This document shows positions 45,346 to 56,522 of a DNA stretch of 64,000 nucleotides, piece after piece. The stretch comes from Hysterangium stoloniferum (lineage: Eukaryota > Basidiomycota > Agaricomycetes > Hysterangiales > Hysterangiaceae). Location: NCBI GenBank assembly GCA_015178975.1, contig WHVD01000031.1, forward strand, positions 1-64,000, written 5' to 3'. The position numbers and the translations under genes were made by a program. Every line of letters begins with the position of its first letter. The first letter of the stretch is position 1. Under the pieces are notes generated by a model that was not told the DNA's origin, searched no databases, and saw only the letters and a list, made by a program, of their open reading frames with translations.

Positions 45346-45770
45346 TTAGCCAGGTGACCATGACAACGCAATGGTCACCAGCGTCCACCAGAGCGCCGCT
45401 GGGCGGACCACCACCTTATCACTCGCCGCAAACAGTTGTCTCCGAAGATAGAACTTTGTCAGCTAGTGTAGAGGGTGGCTAGGGGAAACGGGATAGTAAC
45501 GGTTTCGAGCCGACGCGAGCTCTCATCAGGGGGATACCGCTACCCCGACCGTTTCGCCCATCCAGAATTACTGATTAGGAGTCTACTACTGAGCCTGGTC
45601 CAAAGGGAGTGATAAGATAGTCGATTCGTGCCGACCTACGCGTGCATCGAACTCTGAGAATCTTGGTGACCCAGTGGTGGGTAGTATACGGTTGGGAGCG
45701 AGTACCGAGGCCAGCAAGTTTCCTTGCTGGATCGGATTTGTCGATGTCCATACAGCAAGACGATGGTGGA
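45346..45770 (-). mobile_element. 425-bp hammerhead-ribozyme element, copy 2 (inverted)
   Basis: This is the reverse complement of 24756-25180 with three substitutions and no indels. The flanking sequence is that of duplication C. Partner site 29786-29801 reads CTTGGTCTTGCTTTG, and here the insert lies between CTTGGTCTT and GCTTTG (insert 45347-45771), so the empty site is visible to the base. I see no target duplication. Both copies share the same ends, which argues for a defined element rather than random fragments. Confidence 0.75.
45498..45553 (-). ncRNA. Hammerhead ribozyme, type III, copy 2
   Basis: Core, three stems and GTC cleavage triplet are identical to copy 1. The single difference is T to G in loop II (position 45516), which does not affect core or stems. 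Predicted cleavage follows the base at 45547 on the minus strand. Confidence 0.92.
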
Positions 45771-46380
45771 CGCTTTGTTTTGTTTATTGGACAACTGGAA
45801 ATCGCACGCCATCGTTCGGTTACGATCGGGGTTGGAAAAAACAATGAAAAAGCCAAAGCGCAGATAGCGCCTGTACAAAAACTCGAAATACGCTCCGTCT
45901 GCAATTTTGCTGCATGCCTACAATACCTTCCGGCGGACTTGAATCTAATTCTACACCTTTCTGTTTCATTCTGCTGCCACAAACTGTTTTTCTACTCTGT
46001 CAGCGAGACCATTGTGAACTAGTTCCGGCTGCGCAGTCTTGGAAGGCACGACCCAGATCTCCCTTCTGATTTCAGTGGAGAAAATCCCCTGCGGGCCACA
46101 ACTGCAGTCCGATGCGGGGTCCCTTAATAATACGATGAGTAAGAGGAGGGTGTTTATCATTGTGAAAAATGGTGGTACGAACGCTGTCGAGGAGATTAAG
46201 TCAAGGGAGAAAACGTTGAACTTGATGGCGGTGCCTATAAGTAGGTGCATGGAATCGATTTTTGCTTTTTTTTATCGTTTGCCACTAGATTGGTGTATTA
46301 GTGTGTGGCGTCACTTCGTTTACTTTACAGCACAATCAAAGAGCTCATGAACAATTTTTTGGTAACAGTTGAGGTCGAGA

Positions 46381-47056
46381 AGAACAAAAAAGACAGCAAG
46401 AAAGGTCTGTGCAACACCTTAAAAATCAACCCGATATCTCTCCATCTCCAATTCCTGTTGTACTAACCACTGTGCCTTTCGGCAGTTCTAATACCACCTA
46501 CGCCTTTGCCTTTCGTCGTGCCCTCCCTTCTGGGGACCGGAAACATGCACACCGCGTCCTGATATGTCTGCTCGTAGTGGAGCGAGAACGTGTACAGCTA
46601 GAATGCTGGAGGCAACAGTAGTCTTATCTCTGTGGACCCGAAAGCACAGCAACATCAGAAGCGATTTATGGCAATCGCAGCGTTGCTGGGGGCAACAGTA
46701 GTCTTATCTCTGGCCCCGAAAGCACAGCAGCATCAGAAGCGATGTATGGCGATCGCAGCGTTGACGAAGGTGATGAAGCACGGTTCTTGGTTGAGTTGAC
46801 GCATATCAGTCGTCTGGAGGATGCCCTTAGCTTGATATCCGCCGTTGAAAGGCGATCTGAAAGATTATAAGTTCTTCTACGGTACTCTTTGAGAATTAGT
46901 TATTCTTATATCTGCGCCCTTCAGCTTTGATACTGATTTGTTTTTCTGATTATACAGGCATTGCGAATTCGAAGGGTAGACCAGTCCCCACATTCACCCT
47001 TGGTCTTGCGGACCCTCCTACTCATACTGCACCCATTATATACCTCTACTAGTCTG
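46381..47056 (+). pseudogene. 3' end of an unrecognised gene with an internal tandem duplication
   Basis: A frame with LKNQPDISPSPIPVVLTTVP is open from about 46409 to 46621. A 78-80-bp segment is then tandemly repeated (46604-46683 and 46684-46761). After it a frame reads GNSSLISGPESTAASEAM and continues to FLVELTHISRLEDALSLISA before a stop at 46867. The two repeat units differ by two bases in length, which shifts the frame. A possible last exon follows a TTATACAG acceptor near 46958. I do not recognise the family. Confidence 0.35.
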
Positions 47057-47549
47057 CATTCATAAGGTGGCAGTATGCCATGAATATCTGCAGGCCCTCA
47101 ATCATGCTCGGAACAATATACCACATATGTCCATGAAACCAGGGTTGCCATCATTATTAAATACTATAACTACATAATGTGAGTGAAAATAAATAATAAT
47201 AATCGTTTCATGAGAGATTAGTAGATCCTTTGGTATTTCAACAGAGAGCTGTAATGACGATAACCATATTCGACCACGAGAATAAATGTTTAGGGATATA
47301 ATCGACATCTAGCCTAAGCTAACAGTAGGCGCTCATGAGTCAGCATTTGGCTTAGGGTTTGTGGGCGCTTAGGCGGCTCAAATAGGTGCTTTTGGTTAGT
47401 GTGCCAACTATTTCGGACTAATGATATCAGAGCTGTGTGGTTGGGTGGAGGGAAAGTGTTAGCTCACCATGTGTGTACTTGCTGCTCACCCACAAAGGCC
47501 TGCTTACTACTGTGGCAAGACTACACCGCTCACCCAACCCTAGGCAGCT
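47057..47549. other. No gene seen
   Basis: No supported frame or repeat, apart from the tail of the recombinase relic at the right edge. Confidence 0.4.
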
Positions 47550-47960
47550 GCTTTTCTGACAGATAGGTTTGATGTGGTGCAAAGTGATTTGTTTGAAGGC
47601 TCTTATGTATGCTTGTATGCTAAGGACTTCCACCTGCCAGCTAGTCATACTATCTCCAGGTCAACCTCTTTGGCCAAGAAGAAGGATGCACCACCAATGT
47701 GGAATGAGTGGCTGAAGGCTGTTCCCCAGCTGCAAGCCTGGATGATTGAATTAATCTGGTGGAGTGCTGCCTTCTTTAGTATTAGTCTGATATCTTCTTT
47801 GTGGTCCTGCCAGCAAAACAAAGGATCATCTGGCCCTGCTGGGACAATTTTGGCTAAATTAATCAAGGCCTCAATTGGGCAGACTCCTTGTTGGTCTGTT
47901 ATAAATACTGACTGTGTCTCTCTTATTTTGGTTGTCTTTGTGGATGGTAGGTCCAATTGT
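47550..47960 (-). pseudogene. Tyrosine recombinase fragment (Crypton- or DIRS-like integrase)
   Basis: On the minus strand the open segment 47956-47645 reads LPSTKTTK near its start, then CPIEALINLA, DPLFCW and SHSFHIGGASFFLAKEVDLE. The H-x-x-R-x-G-G block with IGGASF resembles the catalytic HxxR region of fungal tyrosine recombinases, though the Arg here is His (HSFHIGG). The frame then hits TGA where the family has Arg (EIV-stop-LAGRWKSLAY), and a further single-base shift follows before YIRAF. It is a decayed transposase fragment; the N-terminal part is missing. Confidence 0.65.
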
Positions 47961-48029
47961 GCATATCATTTTCCATCATTGTTGTGGCTAATCAAAGCAT
48001 CCCTTTGTTTTAGGTGTTTGGTGGTGTCA

Positions 48030-48500
48030 AAGTGTGTTCTGGATGTGTCAGGAACCGGAAAACCTGCCAGCCTCCGGGCCCCCGGACCCTGTCCTACATG
48101 CTCCTGACCCTCTATATTGTATAGTAACAACCGGAGTTCCCACGGGAGCCTGCATGTCAACTTGTTTATGCCTGACTCTCTGTACGCACCCCACCTGTCT
48201 GCACCTAACCCTCTGTGTCTCATACACCAGTCCTCGGACTCTGGACTCCACCCTACATACACCCGACACTCTGTGTCTTATGTACCAGTCACCAGACTCC
48301 GACCGGATTCCTGGAACCCCTCTAACAGAGCATAGAACCCCGCTCCTGTTATGATCTGTCTCTGCATCTCACACACCAGTCATCAGAAAACCTACCGGAC
48401 TCCACTGGACCTCCTGCACATCAAACCTGTCTATACCCGACACTATCTTGTGCACCAAGTCACCGGACTCTGACTGGACTTCTGGAACCCCTCTAACTGA
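48030..48500. repeat. Degenerate C-rich tandem repeat
   Basis: Units of roughly 60-90 bp share CTCTGTGTCTCATACACCAG, GACTCYGAC and TGGAACCCCTCTAAC. They have diverged considerably. This may be part of a gypsy LTR, because AAGCTGAAGCCAAGTCC follows at 48882-48898. Confidence 0.6.
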
Positions 48501-49789
48501 GCCCCACTCCAGTTATGGTTAAATAACCTGTCATGATTCGTTCTCTGCTCCCGTTCCGTTCCATCCCTAATTCCCAGTTTAGTATTTACTTGTTTCATTT
48601 TATGTTTAATAGTTCTGCCTCTCATTAATACCGGATTTGGTATTATTACATTTCACAGTCTATATAAGTCTGCTATATTCATGTACTTAGAATCCAGTTT
48701 CAATTTTGAACTAGTTTTCCCCCGAACAAGTTTGATCCTTGAACAGTCTCTAGTCCTCTTGTCTGTCTGCACACTCGATTCCCAGAACTCCCACGGGAAC
48801 TCCAGAATCTATATCTTCCTGTATGCATTCTGTCAGCTCGAAATATGGACACCCAAATGAGTGTACGAGGGTGCAGCCTATAAGCTGAAGCCAAGTCCAT
48901 CTCAGTCATTCACCATACTTTCTGGTAATTATTCTGATATCACCGTTCCTTGTACTAATATCCCCGGAACTTTCCCGGGACCTATTACCCGGGACTCCAT
49001 GGGACAATTCCCGGAAGCAAGTGTGGGTTCGGAATAGTTACCGGAAACCTCCATGGGACTATCCGTGGAGTTTTGTTCAGGAACTTAACAGGATGACACA
49101 GTAACTTCCCCGAAAGGCATTAGTCCCCAGAAGATGCATGAAGATTGGTCATCCAAGTTGGTGATTATGTATGACATGTCAAGTGTTTATATAGTGCCTG
49201 CAACCTATGTCAGATAGGCTGGCATAGTGGCTCTTTTAGCCCAGTTGGTATAGTGTTCATTGCAGGGAATGCTTACATAACAACTTCCTTGATCAGACCA
49301 TTACATCTTCATATAAATTTCTTACTATGTATGCTACTACTCTTCAGTTCTAATATTGACTTAGATCACCCCCATGTAGTCTTCAGTCACCTTAGTCCTT
49401 TCCTAATACCCTCAAAGGCATCATCAGCAAGCCATGACTTCTTACCCCATGACTCTTAGCACTTCGGCCCTCTGATTGAGAGAGCTGAGTATTGTCTTTA
49501 GTTCTTATTGTACTATCTGCTCTGTCCAAAATACTAGAGCACCTTAACAGTTTGTATAAGGGCACAACAGATGGGTTGAAGCCAAGCTCCACCTGTTTTA
49601 TAGAGTTGGACCTCCCAAGTAGTATGATCTCTATCATTGTCTCTCTGACATAGAGCCCTCTTTTACCCCTTTATTTATGTTAATAGTATATTAGAACTGA
49701 AGCTCATAAACTGTTACTCTCTAGTGATGGATAATTGAAACCCTCTGGAAGCAAGATAAGAAGCAATCAGAAGGGTTACACTTTCTACT
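48501..49789. other. LTR relics, no gene seen
   Basis: The stretch contains AAGCTGAAGCCAAGTCC (48882-48898) and a variant near 49562. A tRNA-like A box at 49237-49248 lacks a B box. No coding frame is supported. Confidence 0.4.
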
Positions 49790-50170
49790 GATCAACAATT
49801 TGTAGGATCCCTATTAATGACACTTCTAGAGTATGTGTCAAAGGCATGGACCCCCACATGCTCACCTAGACCTCTTCTGGTATCCCCAAGTACTGCTGGT
49901 AGTATCTTTCAACACACTCTACCCCCTCCCCAATTGAATCACATGATCCACAACAGCCCACATCACAGTAGCCATCCCAGTGGCAGACCTCCAAGTTTCC
50001 ACCACAGTTCACAGACAGTGACAGAAGGACAATGACCACTGCCTTTGGTGTGGCACCCCCAGTCACATAGCAACAAGTGCCCATTGAACAACACTACCAA
50101 GGTTCACACTGCTAAGGCTGAGAAGCCAAGCCCTCAGAGATGCTGACATTGGTGACTGAGTCAAAAGCAA
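49790..50170 (+). pseudogene. Gypsy gag relic with broken zinc knuckle
   Basis: A Pro/His/Ser-rich frame is followed by HCLWCGTPSHIA near 50037-50072, the start of a CX2CX4HX4C knuckle. The final Cys and CPLNN lie one base out of frame. CpG is almost absent. Confidence 0.5.
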
Positions 50171-51339
50171 CATGGACAACCCCTCATGCCCCCAAACAGG
50201 CTAAAGATCATGTTGGATCCTCCTGTGCAAAAGCAGCCTCCTGACCTGCAATGCATCCACTTATTTTTAACCCTCAAGCCTTCTCAGCTTCCTCCATTTT
50301 AGCCTTTGGATTCTTAGCTCCAGCTTGACTGGTCAACCTGGTCTCCCTCAGAACACTTGGACAACATTGTTAACAGTATTTTCACCCCTCAAAAGACTAT
50401 TTCAGTCACCCTTCTGTAAGGAAGTATTTAGGTCATTTTATGACAAAGTCGGTTTTTGGTTATTCAGCAATCCTGGGATGCAACTAACCCACCTGGTGTG
50501 AAGAGCCATTGGAATTCTAACCATTCAATATACAAAGAGTATTGACCTTTTAGGTATGATACAGATGTACATATTGACTGTCAAAGTACAACACAGGTAT
50601 ATATAAAGTAGTAGGAGTTGCCATCTGTAACTGTACAGTTGCCAGAGGTGACTAGAATAAGGAAAATAGAATAGACCTTAATGGTACTATCCACAGTTGA
50701 ATAGACTAAATAAGTAGAGTTAAGGTGAAAGGCTGTTTGCCAGAAGAGGCAGGATGAGTGAGGAGTGTGGTAGTCAATGAGCAAGTTTGAGTGAAGAGCT
50801 CTATGCTGTGACTGTAAAAGTACAGAGCAGAGAGTGAGGTGTTCAAGTTTGAGTAGTGCTGTTTGAGATGGCTGAGATGATACCCCAATCACAACTTGCA
50901 GCAGACACTTCAAAGGATGTTTAGCAAGTTGTGGTTTCTGGGTAAAAGTATCTGAGTTTTTCCTATGCCAACTAGAGTACACAATAGTATAGTATGTGTG
51001 CATTCACAAGAGTCTATGTACCCACAAGCATACATAGATCTTCAAACTAATGCAGGTGAGGATATATGAAGAATATCTATGAAGAATATCCTGATTAGAA
51101 AAATAGTAGAAACTTAAGAAAATATGCGGAATATACATATATGTATGCAGAAGCCCTGGTTTCAACTCCCAGTCTGGTCATTTATTTTCAATACTTTTAA
51201 CACTTTACTTGGAACTGTTAAGTGAACAATAAGGCCATAGACTTTGCAACTAGGATATATATATATATAACCTTGATTAATAATACCTTGGGTTGTGTGC
51301 TCCCCCTGCCTCATGTACAGTTAGCTTTGGCTATTACAA
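50171..51339. other. CpG-poor relic DNA, no gene seen
   Basis: No frame, RNA gene or clear repeat is supported. A short (AT)n run lies near 51256-51270. Confidence 0.4.
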
Positions 51340-51606
51340 AATGTTGGAAATTGGTGATGAAAGCACCCTTTTTTCTAGGATGGTTCACCCATTTTTTCAA
51401 CTTTCCATATGAAAATGCTAATTGTGAACCATGCATTTGGAGGCTAATGCATGACATAACCAGTGTACACCAAACAGCACCAAACCTATCATGTCAGAAG
51501 GTGATTCACTAACTGACACATTGATTGACATACAAGTACTTCTATTACAAGTCTATTAAACCCTTGTAGATTGTGTATTACAATAAGTCAACTCACACTA
51601 TTTTTA
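51340..51606 (+). repeat. Decayed LTR of the element 1 family
   Basis: It aligns over its length with the minus-strand sequence of 4482-4752, including CATATGAAAATGCTAATTGT and ATTAAACCCTTGTA. It has many differences and almost no CpG. With the pol fragment at 53249 it marks an old, deleted element 1 relative in plus orientation. Confidence 0.75.
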
Positions 51607-53248
51607 CTCCTCCTCACACATGGGTGTGCAATCCCATGCCTAATGTGATAACTGGCTGTTTAAGTGCTCCTTGAATGAGTGTGGCCAATCCAAAGAGCTG
51701 GTCAGGATGAGCCATATGCTGAACTCAGTTGCTCTGATCATTTACATAAAGTCACCATGTAGTAACTACCCAGTATATTATCTGATCCTTCAACTCACAA
51801 CATTACTGCAAGTAGTTCAACTAGGAACAGAAAGCCACTTTGATGGCACATCTATATTGGAACATTACAATATCACATTTATCGCTTCCATGTATATATC
51901 AATACTACAATACTAATGAATTTCCAAAAAAAAATATGCCAGGGATACCAGAAAAGTAACCATCAGTACAACAATAAGATACAATCATGTCCATATATCT
52001 TCTCAATATTCCACAATTTGGAGCTTCTTTCATGTAGAACAGTCAATATATGAATAATGCAACAAACTTGCTTTGTCAATGCATACCAATACTAGGTCTC
52101 CTGTGTTCATGCCTGCAAGTCATCAACTCAATCTTGCCCTAGAAAACAGTGTGTGGTAAATAGGGGTAGATATGAGATATGAGGAATACTACTTATACTA
52201 TCAAAGAAAGAGTATCCCACTTTACAAAAAGTCAACATCAATCATTATGGCCACAAGTAGTGTGAGAGTCTCATGCAAGTCTCCATCAATTTCATCTTCA
52301 ACCCCATCCTTGTGTTGAATAATGGCATGTCCAGACTTAGCATCTCTGCATTAAGGTGAAATCCTTCAGATTATGGATTTTTCAAAGCAAAACAGGATGC
52401 TAAATGTAGATTACCAGCATGATCCATGAAAGGAGGTGGCTGCTCATTAGCCTGATGGCATAATTGTATAATAAGATGCTGAATATTGTAAAGATATCCT
52501 TGCAAGGTATCCAAAAGCCTCTTTGTTTGAAGATGTTTTGAGGATGCACATCTGTTCCACATGTGTTCAACTGAAGAACTATAGCATACAACATGAGAGT
52601 GATATACTAAAACAAGATAGATGATCAGGAGGCTGATCATGGAGGTAAGAAGGCAAATGGATAATCTGAAGCAAGTGACAAGATGGAGGGATGATAGGGA
52701 CTACATGCAAAGTAATAGTAGAATACTATCATCAGATCAATTGTCATGAATGTACAAGGTTAAATTCCAATAATATTCAACTCAATTTTCCTTTGACATT
52801 CCTTTGACATTCCTTTGCCATTCCTCCAACTTCCAACTTGATTTCTGACTCAACTATCTTTTGACATTATTCAACTTAATATTTGACTTAATATTTGACT
52901 AACCTTTGACTTGTCTCAGTTTGACATCATTGATGATTTCATACTTATATCATATCATAATCATATGTAAATGGTAAATAACATAAAAGGGGAATGAAAG
53001 AAGTGAGGGAAGTCAGTCAGAAAACCTGTACCATAATCTGTATCCTTATTATTGTATTACTAATTTGACTTCAATTTGAGATCTCTTTGACATAATTATT
53101 TGTGTGTTTCTGTGTCCTATATTTTCCTCACACTTTATCATCAGGACAAATTTGTACTTTGACAAATGTGGCATCTGTACTTGATATTATTGAATATTCT
53201 TTGATTATTATTCAACTTTTATCAAGAGAAATTTGATTTGTGTCATCA
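51607..53248. other. No gene seen
   Basis: AT-rich and CpG-poor. It includes short imprecise repeats of TTTGACATTCCTTTG near 52790-52825. This could be degraded internal sequence of the old copia copy, but I cannot align it. Confidence 0.35.
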
Positions 53249-53771
53249 ATCACCTAAAACCATGGAAGAACAGGATTAAATGTGTAATATTCCTTACATG
53301 AATGCAGTTGGATCCATGATGTACATGGCCACCACCACCTGTCCTGATATTGCATACACTACAGGAGTATTGGCTCAATTTAACTCAAATCCTGGCATGA
53401 CAAACTGGAAGGCTGTCAAACACCTACTATGATATCTGAAGGGAACTATAGATATGAAACCTTCACGTCCAGATCCCTTGAACTCAGATCTATTTGTTGG
53501 TTTCAGCAATGTTAACTATGGTGGAGATGAGGATAGTGGAAAATCAACAAGAGACTATATAATCACAGTAGGGTCTGGAGCAGTATGCTGGAGCAGCAAG
53601 CTACAACCAATTGTGACACCATCCACCACTGAAGTTGAATTGTTGCTGCAGTTGCAGCAGGAAAGGAAATCTGTTAAATACAGAACTTACTAAAGAAATT
53701 GAACAAGGCACCATGTCCATCAAAACTCTCCATTGACAACCAGTCAGTACTAATTGTAGCCAAGAATCCAG
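53249..53771 (+). pseudogene. Copia pol fragment (end of RT and RNase H), element 1 family
   Basis: The nucleotide sequence follows element 1 from the end of RT through RNase H, encoding NAVGSMMYMATTTCPDIAY, FVGFSNVNYGGDEDSGKST and SIDNQSVLIVAKNP across frame breaks. Most CG dinucleotides of element 1 appear here as TG or CA. Confidence 0.85.
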
Positions 53772-53879
53772 TGGTGCATTTGATGTCACCCCATTTATTC
53801 AAATGTTTTTATGCACTTGACTATTCACAAGTAGTAAAGAAAAAATTAAAGGAGAACTTATCTTCCTGCCTACTTTTAT

Positions 53880-54560
53880 GTAATAGTCTAAGCAGTGCGC
53901 AGGAGGTGTAACATAGCCCTCTCATCAGCGAACCTGTGTGTGTGGCGATTTGCAATGTACTTCAAAGCCTGACACCCCTGGCGTACCCGCGAACTCTTAA
54001 TAGTAACCCAATAATCTCATTCTTCCTGATTCCCAGGCCATAATCCAATTCACTTAGAGCATGACCTGCTTTCGTCCCTGCCCAGTAATATCCGGTTACC
54101 TTTAAAGCACTGTGAATGCCATTCAGGCAGGACTCAACATCACCCTCCTTCTGTCAGTGCTTGTCGCCGTCATCAAATGGGCTTTGGGGCGGGAAGTATG
54201 GACAGAATATTTGTATTTTGTATCGTATCTGGCGGAAGAAGTGGATCGGCGGCGTATTGCGTACCTTGCGAATAGTAAGAAATCAGGTTAATGTAGGGCC
54301 AGAGATACAACATCACTGATGTGATTATTTGCTGGAAGTGTTGCATTTTAATGATGTCATAAAGTGGGACAGAATGAATCCTTAATCTAGTAGCATATCT
54401 TCCTGGGACATAAGGGATGTATCCTACTTCACCGGGACATTTGTGCATCCAACTGCATTTAAGGAGACAATGTCACATAATGAGATTATAGATTAGGCGT
54501 CGTTTCGTGGTTGAGAGGTGAGCCAAGGTTAGATTAAGAATACAGTGAGAAATTTCACCC
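53880..54560. repeat. Downstream block of a DUF6533-like unit
   Basis: This matches 25600-26300 and 21130-21900. It is not followed by the gene itself. Confidence 0.55.
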
Positions 54561-55074
54561 TAATATGCCCCTCCCTCACAAGAAAGAGGTCATTTTTTGG
54601 TTAATTTTTATGTGGAATCGTGGACGCAACATGTAACGGAGATTCAAGCTGTTTCTGCTTCATCCAGAAGGTCTCCGTGGGGGAGACGTTGTGCATCATG
54701 GAGAGGATCCCAGGGAACCTGGAATCCTGGTCATCTTACCACAGACACACATCGTCCCCACCAACCGGGGCACCATTGTCTCCGCATCCCGACTGGATCT
54801 CTTATTTATCTCTCTTCTCCGATCAAGATCTCTATATTCCTTTGTTCCAGTATCCCTTTGCTACTCTATTCTCATCATACACATCTACCATACAATGTAC
54901 ATTACATACCCTGTCTACAAAAGATAACCTTGTCCTGTCTGCTACCGACTGAGTGAGGTTGATACAACAATTTTTCAGATCCCCAGCCCTGCCGAAACTT
55001 GGCCAATTCATGGTAAATTGTTATTATGTTATCATAATGATCTCAGGGATCAGTATAGGGTATAAGAAATAAGG
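54561..55074. other. Repeat flank with an inserted segment
   Basis: The outer parts match 21990-22160. Between about 54712 and 54985 there is extra sequence flanked by ATCCC-like bases on both sides. I could not identify the insert; no gene is supported. Confidence 0.35.
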
Positions 55075-55333
55075 GTGAGTTGGAAATGAATAGACTAAGA
55101 CCCCTCGTAGAGCTAGACACGATTAATCACTGTGTATTATTTTTCCGCAACCAGTACACATCGTTCACGTACAATATGCATGAACTTCCCAGAATTAGGA
55201 AAAATCCTAAATGAAATGGAATATCATGTCCTGCTTGTCCGCATTTGCGACGGTTCTATATTATTAGTGCTATGACACCAGATGTCGGCGCCGAGAAGAC
55301 CAGCGGTGAATGTTGTCACTGCATGTTGAGATG
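55075..55333 (-). pseudogene. DUF6533-like copy G, 3' end fragment
   Basis: This matches the 3' end of copy A (12900-13160) and is fused at 55333 to duplication B copy 2. Only the last residues of the protein are represented. Confidence 0.6.
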
Positions 55334-56522
55334 ATGGCAGGGTGTGGTAGGGATAGGATGCGGAGTTTGGACTTGGTGGTACGCATGTCCCGTATGAGGC
55401 CCACATATGAAGTTGTAGGCGGTGGACGTGAGTCCTAAAGAGCAGATGTCTCAGCGAGGCTGAGCGCTAAATGAGGCAGAGTCAGCATCATAGTAATCCA
55501 GGAATTGCGGGAAGCGTTTGTAGTAGACAGTAATCGAATCATTAATTCCTGAAAACTATCACCTACGGACAGATTGTGTCAGATTCTCTACTATATATAA
55601 AAGGGTTCGGGGATAACTAAACGTGACCAGCTTGCGTCGCTACCTGGGAATGTTCGGTCACCATTAAAGGACTGCGAATGCCGTTCAGGGAGGTAGAACT
55701 AGTCATCGCCTTGTTCCTCGTCGTCATCGTCAAATGGACTTTGGGCCGGGGGTAGAGACAGAAGACCCCACAACCTATAGCGGACCGGCGACGTATTGCA
55801 TGCCTTTCCAGTTGTAAAGAACGAAGGATTAATCCAGGGCCAGAGATACAGCATCACTGATGTGACCATTTCCTGAAATTCCGGCATTGCAGTATGTCAT
55901 ACAGCGAGACGGAATGGTTTCTTTGATCCAGTAGCATATCTTCTTGGAAGGTACGCGATGTACTCCTACTGCACCAGGATATCTGTGCACCTAACTACAT
56001 TTCAGCAGAAAATGGCAGGGACTGAGATGATAGATCTACGCGTTGTTTCGTGGCTGGACATGAGTCAAGGTTAGATGATGAATAAATAAGAAATGTCACT
56101 CTAACCTACCCATCGTTCCACGATCGAGCCCATTTCTTGGTTTAGAGTCATGTGGAATGGTGGAAACAACATGTAGCGGCAAGACTCAAGCCATTCTACT
56201 TCATCTAGAAGGTCTCCATTGGGAGAAGTTATGTATAATCGCGACGACCCCCGGGATCCGTCCTCCTGAAACTTGCCAATTGTCAGTAGGTTATAATAAT
56301 AAAGTCAAGGGATTACTGCCGCAAAGAGTAAATCAGGGGCGAGTTGGCAATGGGTAGATCTAAAGCTCTTGAAGAGCCAGATACAAACTGATGGCAATAA
56401 ATACTCGTGTATTATTTTCCTGTAACCATTATTACTCGTTCATGTAGGATATGCACGGCTTTCCCAGTATTAGATATAGTCCTAAATATGTTATTTCATG
56501 TCCTGCTCGTAGTACCCATTTG

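Larger units (their letters stand above)
43580..46380. repeat. Segmental duplication C, copy 2
   Basis: This is the partner of 27660-30390. The left third (to about 44290) is CpG-depleted and the right part is not. It contains a (TA)n run near 44425-44441 and the second ribozyme element. Confidence 0.75.

Noticed and set aside
47574..48107. A 177-aa plus-strand ORF
   Set aside because: It is the antisense shadow of the tyrosine recombinase relic, whose minus-strand frame carries the family motifs.
49231..49290. tRNA gene or tRNA-derived SINE head (A box TAGCCCAGTTGG)
   Set aside because: No B box or cloverleaf acceptor pairing is found downstream, so a tRNA gene cannot be supported.
51140..51180. 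B-box-like GGTTTCAACTCCC
   Set aside because: It has an extra T relative to the consensus and no A box at the right distance upstream.
53910..53935. Possible further hammerhead core (CTGATGAG on the minus strand)
   Set aside because: No GAAA with a closing stem II follows, and no stem III pairing is available.
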